Origin: Earliella scabrosa
Taxonomy: Eukaryota > Basidiomycota > Agaricomycetes > Polyporales > Polyporaceae
Assembly (NCBI GenBank): GCA_022605405.1
Contig: JABYQQ010000003.1
Location: 1,116,001-1,180,000, forward strand
DNA length: 64,000 nt
Direction of reading: 5' to 3'
Each line of letters starts with the position of its first letter. Position 1 is the first letter of the stretch. This document shows, one piece after another, positions 23,740 to 35,404 of this stretch. Position numbers and translations under genes: made by a program. The notes beneath the pieces are model-generated. The model was given only the letters and a program-made list of their open reading frames with translations. It ran no database searches and was not told where the DNA came from.

Positions 23740-24308
23740 ATGGCAGCCCACCAGGACAGGAATCTGCTCGCGGTAATTGGTGATGAGGTATGTGTGCGCG
23801 AAAGCATCTGCAGCGTGGGTACTGAATGCACCAGGACTCTGTAACTGGGTTGCTCCTAGCCGGCATAGGCAATGTCGGACAGGACCAGAAGAAGAACTTT
23901 CTTGTCGTGGACTCAAGTGCGTTCATGAACTGTTCTACTCGCTGGCACAACTGAGCACCAGCTTGCTACTCTCAGAGACCCAAATACCAGTCATCGAGGC
24001 GGCGTTTGAGGAGTTCACTACACGGAAGGACATTGCCATTCTACTGATCAACCAACACGTATGTCCTCCTATGATTATCACCATGTGCATGCCGACAACA
24101 CGCGCATTAGATTGCGGAGAAGATTCGGCCCATGGTGGACAAGTACCAGCAAGCCTTTCCCGCATTGCTGGAGATTCCCTCCAAGGATCATCCATACGGT
24201 CCGTGTACCTCACTCGCTCTCAGCATTCACCCACTCAACTCGTTTGCGTTCACAGACCCGAGCAAAGATTCAGTACTGAAGCGCGTCCAGAAGCTTTTTG
24301 GCGAATGA
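23740..24308 (+). CDS. VMA7: V-type proton ATPase subunit F (V1 sector)
   Basis: Five exons (23740-23787, 23835-23916, 23976-24058, 24111-24198, 24256-24308) encode 117 residues, the normal size. The whole protein follows the family: [77 protein letters not shown]. Subunit F sits in the central stalk of the V1 ATPase and couples ATP hydrolysis to rotation of the proton-translocating V0 ring in vacuolar and endosomal membranes. The gene ends 167 bp from the stop of convergent TIM21. Confidence 0.97.
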
Positions 24309-24475
24309 ACACTCGATACAGTCGGCTCACACCAGTCCAGGACACTTCACATCTGTATTGTAATTAGCATTCAGATACATGTACAAGATGATACCCGGAG
24401 CGCGATAGGGTGAGTGGTGGGTGCAAGCTACTGCAACACACGGACGATGTGCATTGGTCCCATGCAACGCTGGTG

Positions 24476-25878
24476 CTACCGATGCCATCGAACTATCGGC
24501 TCCGTTTCTTGGACACCGTTCTGTCGCTGGATGAATACGCGCCGGGGATTCCTGGTGTTTGAATCTACACCTCATGTCAGCACCATTAAAACACGAGAGT
24601 GCAGCATAACTCACTCGGCATGTCGATGAGCAGGTAACGGAACTCGTAGACTCCCTGATCATTCTGCGACGGACACCGTCAACAGAGTCTGTATTCGACA
24701 GAGCAAATGCACGTACCATGACAAGGTCTGCGTGTACCTCCCCCTCAATGAACATTGACCCATTCCACGTCTCACCGGACGATCCGCCTGACTTCGAGCC
24801 ACCCTTGATGCCAGAGAACATCCCAGTCACCGACGACATCCACCCCTTCTCCTCCTTCTCCGGTTTGTGTTCTTGCACCGGTGTAGGCTGTGATGGACTC
24901 CTCGCGACCTCCTCCCCAGTCAAGAATCGGAAGAGCCCCTTCGTCCAGTCCACGAACAACTGCCCGCGCTTGGCCGCCTCCTCCCTCACCTCATCGAACG
25001 ACATCTCCTGCAATGAATGTACGGTCTCTTGCACGGTGCGCGATAATCGCGCAAGCCTGCCTGACTCCTCTTCCGGCGCGTAGTACGGGCCTGTGGAACC
25101 AGGTGGTCTGCCTTGGACGTAGAAGTTCAGCAGCATGTGCTCGCGCCCAGTCGAGTCGACGAATATCTGCGAAGAGACATAGTGGTTGCGATGCCGGGGA
25201 CGGGAGACAGACGGGGGATGGTTGTGGAAGACGAGCGGGTCCTGGAGGTACTGGTGTACCTGTGACGCAGAGAAATGAGAACAAATCTCACATTCAAGTA
25301 GCAAGATGGGTGCGCGCACCTGCGGCGAGGTCTTGATGAGCTCGCAGGCCTTGTTGTAGAGTACCGTGGGCGAGTTGCGCGAGAAGAGCTCGGACGTGAG
25401 CGCGTATATGAGCACGATGGAGAGGCCGGCGCCGGCGAGGATGACCACGAGGTTCGTCGTGCGTCCGGCGGTCCTCACAACTTGGTGTGTGCAGCATCAG
25501 TCGGCTGCGACTAGATCACCGAGAACAGATAGGTGACGCACCTTTGCCCCCGACACTAAGTTCTGACCACTTCTTCTCCGGCTTGACCTCGTCTGGCCGC
25601 GGTGGGGTGATCCCCAGCGTGAACGGTCCCGCACTGTCTTCACGACGCGCCGCGCGCTGTCTCTGGTCGAGTGCATGGGAAAGCAATGACTGAGCTGTGG
25701 GTTTGCTTCCACTCGCACCCGCGCCCGCCTTCAAGTCCGCATGGGTCGCATACGACTGGCAGCCTGGACGAGGAAGGACCACGACGCTGATCCTCGGCGA
25801 AATCGAATACGTCGGCGGCGTCGATCGGCACAGTCTGCGTGCGTGGTGGAATAGGTTTCGTGTTCGTGACAGATTCAT
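24476..25878 (-). CDS. TIM21: TIM21, mitochondrial presequence translocase subunit
   Basis: Five exons (25878-25542, 25480-25320, 25259-24717, 24663-24615, 24570-24476) encode 394 residues. The N terminus is a typical presequence (MNLSRTRNLFHHARRLCRST). A single transmembrane segment follows (LVVILAGAGLSIVLIYALTS) with ELFSRNSPTVLYNKACELI, then the intermembrane-space domain with HQYLQDPLVFH, HMLLNFYVQG, WNGSMFIEGEVHADLVM, and GVYEFRYLLIDMP at the end. TIM21 links the TIM23 complex to TOM and to respiratory-chain complexes during import of presequence proteins. An insert of about 110 residues rich in Glu/Ser/Gly between HMLLNFYVQG and WNGSMF makes it longer than yeast Tim21. The gene ends RRVFIQRQNGVQETEPIVRW. 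Intron 4 is very short (44 nt). Confidence 0.92.
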
Positions 25879-26234
25879 CGTAGGCGCAGATACATGAAGG
25901 AGGAAGGCAAGCGCAATGGTCTTGGTGAAGGTGAGAAGCGTCGGAATATGAGGTTAGAGGCGCGGGAGACACGGCGAACCGGTCGAAAGGAAGGTTGAGT
26001 CGATTACGCGGGGAAAGGTTCCACGTGCTCCCGACGCGCGCGTAGTGGACTGCGCCGTCGGCCGCGACGCGTACGCGTCACGAACGCGTCCGGTTCAGTC
26101 GGTATATCACAGCTGACGGTAGCGCAAAGTGCATCGGTATTCTACGTGGTACCCACTCGGCGTAATAAGCTAAGCGGTTATTAGGGAGTAGAGTTACTGT
26201 ACTGGCTCTACATGTTTGCCCAAAGACGCAACAA

Positions 26235-27300
26235 TTACAAGTGCTTCTCAACATACTCCACCACCGACTTCTTGAGCTGGGAAATGAGTCAGTCTTTGGC
26301 AGAAGTCGGGCCTCACATGACAGCGGAGAACTTACAGGCGGACTGAGGCCCTGCCCCTCGAAATACGCGAGGACAAACTCGCGCGCAAGCCATTCACTCT
26401 GAACCGAACCCAGGTCACGTACAATCAGTGTCCTAGGCTGCTTCGGAGATGGTGCCGTAGTCAAGATGTCCAGCGGAGTGTGCTTTGCCAAGGGTGTGTT
26501 CGGGAACATGGACTTGAGCTTCCGGAGGGGTGACTGGATTGCAAGCTCGTCTTCCGGAGACAGCTGACCACGTTGTTTACCCAGAACCTGACGGGCCTGC
26601 AGAGCACGCATGAAACCGTCCCTCAGATGACTATATGATGTTGATCGGGTGGGGACTGTAGACAACATAAACGGGAATACGACGCGACAGTCGAGGAGAG
26701 CACCCACTAATGCGCAAGACACAGGCAGAGTTCTTCACGATGTATTCAATCTTCTCTTCCGGCGTTGCGTCCTTCGGAATCTTCTGGCAAGTTCAGTTGT
26801 TAAGACCTCTTCCCGCGTGGCATACGTACCGCAAGATTAGGGCTACTGAGGTCGGCGTAGAAACCGACGGAGTAGACTTTGATACCCAAGAAGGACACAG
26901 TCCTCACGCCGACGCCCATGAGAGTGAAGGTGGGCAAGGGGGTCTTGGACTGTATCTTGAGAGTGGTAGGAAACGCAATGGACGTAGCGGGGTCAACTAC
27001 AACGGACGCATACCGAATAAGCATGGAGAGCCCCAAGTATCGAGTGTAACACGTACCGCGCGTTTCCTCCGGCGATGGTGGTACCTCCGCGTCGAGATGC
27101 ACAGTGCCCATGGTGAATGCGGCAGCTACAGCGAAGGCGGACCCCCAGAAGAGTGCATGGCTACTATACGCCCTCGGTCGGGCTACCAGAGTCCTGGCGA
27201 GGACATTTGCGCCTGTCGGCGTACGCGAGGATGCCGACGAGGAGAAGGAGCGACAGCCCTGCACAAGACTGCGCACGAATCTTGCGTGAAGCCAGCTCAT
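26235..27300 (-). CDS. AIM18: AIM18-type mitochondrial chalcone-isomerase-fold protein
   Basis: Five exons (27300-27057, 26996-26830, 26783-26708, 26655-26336, 26276-26235) encode 282 residues. The N terminus looks mitochondrial (MSWLHARFVRSLVQGCRSFS). The domain follows: DPATSIAFPTTLKIQSKTPL, FTLMGVGVRTVSFLGIKVYS, VGFYADLSSPNLA, KIPKDATPEEKIEYIVKNSA, then LIVRDLGSVQSEWLAREFVL and the final KKSVVEYVEKHL. Yeast Aim18/Aim46 share this fold; they are inner-membrane, matrix or intermembrane-space proteins that bind haem rather than isomerise chalcones. No enzymatic activity can be claimed here. The gene is divergent from BLM10 copy 2, with 321 bp between starts. Confidence 0.9.
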
Positions 27301-27621
27301 GGTCGTCGGAGAGAAGAGGTCAGTGAGAGTCTGACTGAGAGAGACGCGGTCTAGCCAAAGTCGCGACGCGCCGGTCGGGTTTGCGTACCGCGGCGCGCGG
27401 ACGGCGGGAGCCACGTGATATGTGACGCGGGGTAAGTACGGGCGCCTGCGGTGGGAGTACGCGTCGCCCCTCTCGCGCAGACGCAGCCACCGTCGACCCG
27501 TCGCGCCCTGTACGCGTCACCCAGAGCCTCGTAAGCCGTCCTGGACACATATAACCACCGCGAAAAGGTCAGCTTTCTCCCAGACCCGCCCACATCTCAT
27601 TCCCGCACTCACATTGCCGCA

Positions 27622-30600
27622 ATGAACAGCTTGTTTACGCTCGGTGATCTCGATCTCTCTTCGCTCCCCGCTGCCACCCTCGGAATGGACGAAGACGACG
27701 TCTCGGTCCCCGACTCGCCCTCGTCCGAGTCTGGTCTTCTCTCCCCGGACGCCCTCGAGCGGCAGCGCGCTTCTCTTCAGACCTATCTCGATGCCCTCCC
27801 GTACGAATGCGAGTCCGTCGAGGACATGCAGGCGAAGCTCGAGTACATCGTTGGACGTATCTGCATCTGCGCCGAGACCAAGAACTGGCTCGTGCTCACT
27901 ACATGGGATGGCATGCTGCAATGGTACGCCCCTTCGCGCAGTGGCTCTTATCGTGTGATTGACCTCGCGCGAAGCTGGCTTCTCATGCGCTACCCGATGA
28001 ACAAGGCTACCCGCGCGAAGCTTACCCGTCTTTACTACGAGTTATGTCTCGTCCCCGGCATAGAGCCCCGCGTGATGCGCAGCTGGGCAGACATGCTTTC
28101 CCGCCTCATCTGCAACAAGCCCGATAGTCGACGCAAACTCGACACCGGAGACCTCACCCTTCCTTGGCGTCCGCTCTGGCGTGTTCTCCAGAAGGAGCTG
28201 TGGCCCAAGAAGAGAATGCACGACTCCTCGTATGTCTACTCGACGCATCCATCTTATGCGACGCTCACCATGTATCGTAGACGGAACGTCGTTAATATCC
28301 TCCTGTTCGTCGCAGAGCAATGCAAGCGATATTACCCGCCAAGCGAGATCCCCGACATGCTCTCGACATTTTTGCCGATGCTCACCAAGGATGTATGTGC
28401 TTACGACAGTTGTTCAACAACGTCTGAAGCTCACGCGCAATGCTGCAGACCGTACTCACCATGGTCCCTGTACTGACGTCATTCCTGCCCCCCACTCATA
28501 CTCACACCTACCTTCCCATGGTCTTCAAACTCTGGGAAGCATTCAATTCATCATTGATCGATGACAGATTCATTGAGCTCTGTGGTGAGCTCGCGGAGGA
28601 ACACATTGCCGGTCCGCTCGGAGAAGCCGGACCAGAAGGCGCAGCAGAATGGAAGTCCGTTGGCATATGGACCGAGAGCGAATGGACGTTCTTGACTGGT
28701 AAGGCTTTGGGATCCATGAGTGAGTCGAGACCTATCGCGTTGCATATATCCCCTCTCAACTCGTTCTCTTAGACGTCCCCGTCGGCGCGACAAGGGTAGC
28801 TAGCTATCTTTGATACAGAGGATGGTCGGTGTACGGTTCTAACTTGTTGATTATAGGGTGCTAGCACTACGGCCGGACATGCCGACACCATGGCCGACAA
28901 ACAATCCCTCAGAATCAAGAAATTGATCAACCGAAGCAGTATGTACACCACTCGAGAGTCATCATGGCGACAGTTCCTCATTCTCGTATCTTCAGGCGCG
29001 CTCGCTAAGCTCATAGTCTACTCGCTATCTCTGGACGGACCGGTCCGCCCGGATTCTACTAGCAACCCCGGAACTCCTTCTTCGGAAGGATATGTCGCAG
29101 GTTCCAGAGCTCTTGATTCACTCGACAAGCTGGTCACGAGCGTCGAATCGTTCTTCCATCCCTCCAACTACGGCATCTGGAGCTTGAACGTATGCATTTT
29201 CGTGGTTAACGTCCCTGAAAGTTATTGATCAGCTATATTCTAGCTCACTCACTTTGTCCAACGCCTGATGGCAGAGTTCGCGAAGCGGTGGAAGGATGAA
29301 CAGCAACCACATTGCAAGACGCCCGTAGTAAGTGGACTACGCTTCTACCTTCATAATTCACCTCCCTCACCGTTTAATATCAGACGCGACGCTTGACACC
29401 CGAAATCCGCCGGAACTTCATTCTAATCCTTCGCACGCCCGTGCTGCTCTCCATGTTCTCCAAAGATCCGTTCACTATCAGCTACTCCCAGGCAGCCATG
29501 CGCTCTATGGCATTGCTTGAACCCAATCTTGTCATGCCAGAGATCCTGGAGCGGTCATACAGTGGCCTCGAAGTAGTCAACGAGACCCACCGCACGACAG
29601 CAGTGATGACAATGCTGTCTGCTGTCGCCCTTCCTCTTGTGACTGAGAAGATATACCTCGGCGGACAGAAGCACGTGGTTCCACTATTGGAACTGTGCAT
29701 CCCTGGCATTGACCTGGTATGTCATCAAAACCGCGCGTGTGACATTTCCACGGGGCTGACATCGCCTGTGCGATAGAACGATCCTGTCAAGACGATCTGC
29801 GCCACGATGTTTATTTCGTCTGTCGTTCAGCACATCAAGATTGCAGATGTGTCAATGCATCAAGTCGGCGTCCACTTGACCAGCGACGCCCCCGCCGAGG
29901 ACGTCATGGACGTCGACGGCGAGGAGCTCCCCGCAGGCGTAGACGCCCCAGGCATGCCCACGCTCAGCCGGGAAGAAGAGCGCGCCCTCACGCGCGAGAG
30001 CACTGCAGGCTTCGCGGACTGGGTGACTTCGCTCTTCCGACGCGTGCTCGCGTTGTTCGAGAATCTGCCCGAGGAGGGCGGGAAGAAGGGCACGACGGGC
30101 GGGAAGATGGAGGAAGCCGTGCTGAAGGCGATCAAGGGCGCGCTCGACACGGTGTGCCTGCACCTGTCCGAGCCACTCTTCGACTTGGTGCTGAAGCTCG
30201 TGTTCGACTACGCGAGCACGAATGCCAAGTCGAATGCGGTGCGCGCGTTCGGGCAGCTCGTTTCGTGTCTGGCGCGCGTGCGCCCGGAGAAGACGGTCGA
30301 CAAGTTCCTGCCGTTCTGCATCGGGCAGATTCAGGAAGAGCTGAAGCATGGCGCATCGAGTATTCGGACAACGTCGACGCACGAGGCCGTCCCGTCGGAC
30401 ACGACTTTGCACTGGAGTATGTATGCGTGCTCTATGATGTTCGGAACTGCATGTTGACCTATGTGCCAGACATGTCCATTCTGCGAGGTTGCTTCGGCTA
30501 TGGTGGAGCAACGGTACGTGTCCGAGGGGCGTTCAGCGTCCATTTCACTGGCTGACACATTTCTACAGATTCTCAAGTACAGGGACCAGCTGCTCGGCCT

Positions 30601-33600
30601 TGTCTCACTCCTCGTTGAGAAGACGAAGAGCGAGCGTGGCTACACCGGCACGGGCCGTCTGATAAACCGCATCCTCCACTCCGCCGCAACCATCTACAGC
30701 GTCAACTCTCGCTTCGTCAATCCGGACGAATGGGACTCTCCCGGTGAGCTGAGACAGACGCGCATACGCCCCATTACACTCGTATTGACGATCCGGCACA
30801 GAGTTCAACCGGAACTTGACCACGCAATGGGGCAAGATGTACAACCCTGACGATGTCGATGTCACATGGCACGGTGGGTCTCTACCATACTGGAACACTG
30901 TTTGATGCTGACTGTCCGCAGTGCCCAACCACGATGAGATTGAGTTCGTGCTTGAGATTCTTGACAAGATTGCTGCGCCGGCACTTGACAAGGTGGAAGC
31001 TCTTCTCGAGACCGCTGGGAAATGGGACAATGTCGCCCGCAATGACTTTTGTCGGTACGTGTTGTCTTGCTTCATGTTGTCTGAGGGGAGCTAAATTGCC
31101 TGCAATACAGGTACCTGCACGCGGCGCGCTCCGTCTGGGGGGCTCTTCCCACATTCCTCCTGCTAGAGAACAAGGAGGTGGTCAACCCGTGTTTGAACGA
31201 GGACGTCGAAGTTCCCGAGCTACTCGTTACACCGCTGGATGTCAACGCGGGCTTCGTGCTCACTGATCCTAACTCGCCGCAGTACCAACGGGCGATCACC
31301 CATCGCGCGCGCTTTGGCGCGCTAGTACACAGGGCAGCAAAAGTGCTCGGACAAGAGAGTGAAGGAGAGGATCACATCGACGCCGTCATTGGGGTATCAC
31401 GCGCTATCGACGTCTATCTCCTCGAGTACGCGATGACGCGCAGCAACTTCGAGAGCCTGACGAAGGCTTACAGGCAATCACGCGAGTAAGCTTGTCTACC
31501 AGCAGTCTGACGTGCGTATTCTGATTGCGCCTCTTCCAGTTCGAATCGCATCTGGCCCAAGCAGAAGGAGAACTCCCGTGTTGTGTTCCTGAAGCGTGCC
31601 CAGGTGTACAACGCCGGTAGGCTGTACATGCATGCGCTGTATCGTCGGCGTGACGCACTAGATGACCAGCTCCTGGAGGACTTGATCGAGATGTCTCTCT
31701 CGCAGTACACAAGAGTGCGGAGACATGCTCAGGCGATCCTCCACAATGCGTGTGGGGTAGGCTGGCTCTTCCTTTTGCCGTGTCGCATAAACTGATTGGA
31801 TTGCAGTACTTCGTCAGATCCACACGGTTCACGCTCCCACACCTTTTCCGCACGCTCGAGGAGAGGAAGACCGACCCTGACCGCATCAAGGGTGCCCTTT
31901 ACATTTTGTGGAACAAGGGGACCGCTGCATATGCCCTTGCCGGTAAGACATAGTAGTATTCTGCGGTCCGCTCTTTCGGTTGAGGAACTGCTGCAGACAT
32001 CAATTTCCACGGACAGTACCTCCTATCGCTATTGGACTGCCAGCATCAAGAGAAGGTATGTGACCTAATGGTGGTTTTGAAGATGCGGCGCTGACGCCGA
32101 GGTTAGCCTTCGGTGCAGAAGCTGGTCGCCAGTGTGGCACAAGATGCGCTTGTGTATCTCAGCGAAGAATCCTGCCATACAGACGCGTTCATAGAAGAGA
32201 TTCCAGGTGTCCTTCAGGCCTTGGAGGATCTGAAGCTGGAGTTTCCTCCTACGATTGTCGATCAAGCAATCTTACAGGCATCTGTAACGAAGTGTGGTGC
32301 GAGAGTAGCATTGAAGAACCAGCGCTACACTGAGACGGTACACATGATTCTTGCGTTCGCCGCTCATTCGTCATTCTGACTGTAATGCGGCGCAGGTGGA
32401 TGCTATTCTGGAGATCGCTGAGCGGCCAACCACTCATGTGAGCCTGCGCATGACGAGTGCATGTCCCATACTGACGTCTTGCAGTGGAGATACGTTCAAT
32501 TTGCCATCCGTTTTCTATATGGACTACTGCGCAGAGATTGGCCGACCACGCCGGCGTTGGCTGCGTTCTTCCTTCGGCAAAGTGTTAGCCCCCACACGAC
32601 GATTCGGGTAACTGCACAGAAGTGAGTAGCTTCAATCTCCGCGACATAGAGAGAGGGGCTGTCATTGACGCATGATCGACAGGGCCGTTGTTAAAGTTTG
32701 CGCACACATCAAGATCCGCACATTCTCCAATTCCAGCGAGCAACTTTGGCTAGATGAGTGGGAGAACCCCCTTCGTCGGGACATTCCCACGCACGATGCT
32801 GTTGAGTTCTTGCGCCACCACGGCCAGCCTGGGTATCCTCCAAATCAGAGAGGGTGCAGTATCCGACTTCCATGCGCATGTCTAGATCATCACTGATAGA
32901 GTTACCTCCCCGTCTAGTGATCTTCGTGTCGATAAGTTCGAGACGGGCTTCTTGGTCTGGACTCCAACGGTGAAGGGGTATCAGGCAGTACCTGCTGGTG
33001 ATTCCGCGTTCCAATGGGAAGAAGTGTCTAGACCGATCCTTCGTGCCATGAGCGAGGTGATGAACCAAGACAACTTCTTCACTGTACTAGCCCTTCTATG
33101 GGGTCAGGAGTCGATGAAGAATACCACGACACCTGAGCTGCGAGCGGAGAACGTCACGTTCATCAAGTCAATAGGTATGCGGTCTAGAACCTGACGTAGT
33201 GCCGGTACTGATCGCGAGATAGCCAAGATGTTCGAACACGAGAAGCTTGACGCTATACTGGACACCATCGACCCCCTTCTGTCCGATGGGGATCGCTACA
33301 AGCAGAGATCTGGGGCCGAGCTTCTGGCTGGCTTGTCGCGAGGTGAGTGTATTCAGTAGCTGACGTGATGCCAGTCTCACAAGGACACTCTGCTAGGGTC
33401 CAAGCATTGGCCTCAGCAGCACGCGGACCGCTTGTGGTCGTGGATCACGGCGCGGTTGGACCGTATCTTTGCTCAAATGAAGCCGGACACGATCTCATTT
33501 TGGGAAAACCTACTCAGCGTACGTCGGACATGAAGTCGGCCTGGGCCACTATCTGACATAGGGTTACAGGAGCAATTGGTCGATCGGGATCCACGGCGAA

Positions 33601-35404
33601 CTGAGCCCTTGGTGAAGTGGATTCTATCTCTACCTTTAGAGTTCCACGGCGATTCCGCTTTCGCTAGTACGTTATCCTCTCTCTGGTTACGCGCTACTTT
33701 GACCAAGCCTGTCCGAAGTGAGCAAGTCGTTGTCCATCTTCAACATCTTGGTCGATTGCCTCGATCTACGGTTCCTCCCTTTGGCCGATCAGTATATCAA
33801 TCTATTCTTGGATAACGCCAACACCGGATACGCAGAGGTATGCCCCATTTTGTGACAGAAAGACCGCATGGCTGAACCGCTATTTCCTTAGATTCGCTCT
33901 CAGATCGCGCAGAATGTGTACGCAATCATCACCATCCAGTGGCGCCCAATATACCCTTCAGCCCTTGACTTCGTGTCTGCTTGCGCAACTCAAGCAGACC
34001 CTCTCCGTATTCGGTTTGTGCCCCTAACCCTGATGACCGTCTGGACTCTAATGTTGCCAAAGTGAGGCGCGTTATATCGGGCGCATCTCCCAGATCGTGA
34101 GCCAGCTGCCGGCATGGAAGGAACAGCGACTACCCCCACCTCGAGTTAGCCAGTCACAATACGATAAGGTCGGTCTAACAGGTGTGTAAAGACTATACCT
34201 CATGCTGTGCCTTCTGCGTTGTTTACGCCGCTACAGTGCTACAATGGGTCTGGGACTTCGCCCATGGTCCCCAGGCGCCTCTGATCTTCCCATACATCAT
34301 TGTTCTACTGTGAGCGGCCTCTTCTATGTCAACTTGTCTCCTTTAGTCACTTATGCTGTTCCAGCCCTGAGATCATACGCATGTCGGAATTGAACGATAG
34401 CTCCGAGCTCCAGACGTACAGCTCGGCTGTTCTTTACGTGTTGTCTGCAGTGACGCCTCCTCCGGAGTATATTGAGGTTATCGCGGATAACTTCATCAAT
34501 GCAATCAAGTCTTCGACGGTGCGTGTTCTGCCGTGACAGAGGGGTCGATTCTTTTACTGATACCGGGACAGTCGTGGAGGATACGGGTCAACGCTCTCCC
34601 CACCCTAATTGTGTTCTTCTATCGGAACTTGTTGAGCATGTCTACCGGCCTTGTCTCCAGGCTCATGCACGTTCTGCAAGAGTGCCTGTCTGATGAGAAC
34701 ATCGAGGTCCGTGAGATGGCGTCCAAGATGCTCTCGGGGGTTGTTAGATGCTCGCAACGCCAGAGCATCATCCCGCTGAAGGTACGGGGCGCAGTACTGC
34801 CGTAATTGCTGACACACTTAAGGTTTTCATGGCAGGACCGGTTCGTGGATATGTTGCGGAGAACGAGGCTGCCGAATCGTCGGGACCCGACATATGCAGA
34901 TTCTCTGCGATCGTTGCATTCCGCCATTCTGGGTCTCTGCGCCTTGATCGAGAGTTTCCCGTACTCGGTAGAACCTTGGATGCCTTCTCTGACCGAAGGT
35001 GAGGTTCAGTCCTTGCGAGTCTTTGCAGCCGTTTACCCGGATTGACTACAGTGATCGCAAACCATGCGACCGATCCGGTGCCGATATCGACCACCATCCG
35101 GAAGTGTGCATCAGAGTTCAAGAAGGTGCGTGTCTACGTAACGCTTACAGCTCGCGTTCCGCGTGCTTACCACTTATGTCTCCCCTCTTATAGACCCATC
35201 AGGTATGTCTCACAACTAGTGACAAATCCCACAGGTGAAGCGTTCTGACCGGCGATTCCATAGGACACCTGGCACAAGGATCAGCTCGCCTTCAACGAAG
35301 ACCAGTTACAGAGTTTGTCGACCATGCTCGTGGGCACCTCATACTGTACGTATTCCGGCGTGCTGGCTGGGCCTCGCTGACGCCATTCTGTCCTAGATGC
35401 GTGA
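27622..35404 (+). CDS. BLM10: Proteasome activator BLM10/PA200, copy 2
   Basis: This is the second full-length HEAT-repeat activator gene. Start read at 27622 (MNSLFTLGDLDLSSLPAATL). Landmarks: YECESVEDMQAKLEYIVGRI, WLLMRYPMNKATRAKLTRLY, RYYPPSEIPDMLSTFLPM, YLPMVFKLWEAFNSSLIDDR, then ETHRTTAVMTMLSAVA, PGIDLNDPVKT and FADWVTSLFRRVLALFENLP. Later come HLSEPLFDLVLKLVFDYAST, SRFVNPDEWDSPEF and SRAIDVYLLEYAMTRSNF. The C-terminal part has PISTTIRKCASEFKK, THQDTWHKDQLAF and the terminal SYYA. The last intron (35346-35396) is at the same codon and phase as in copy 1, as is the intron after the WDxML motif, so the two genes share ancestral introns. No frame break was seen when following the exons. Family role: 20S cap linked to acetylated-histone turnover and DNA repair. 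This copy keeps an acidic N terminus (GMDEDDVSVPDSPSSESGLL) that copy 1 lacks. Confidence 0.92.
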
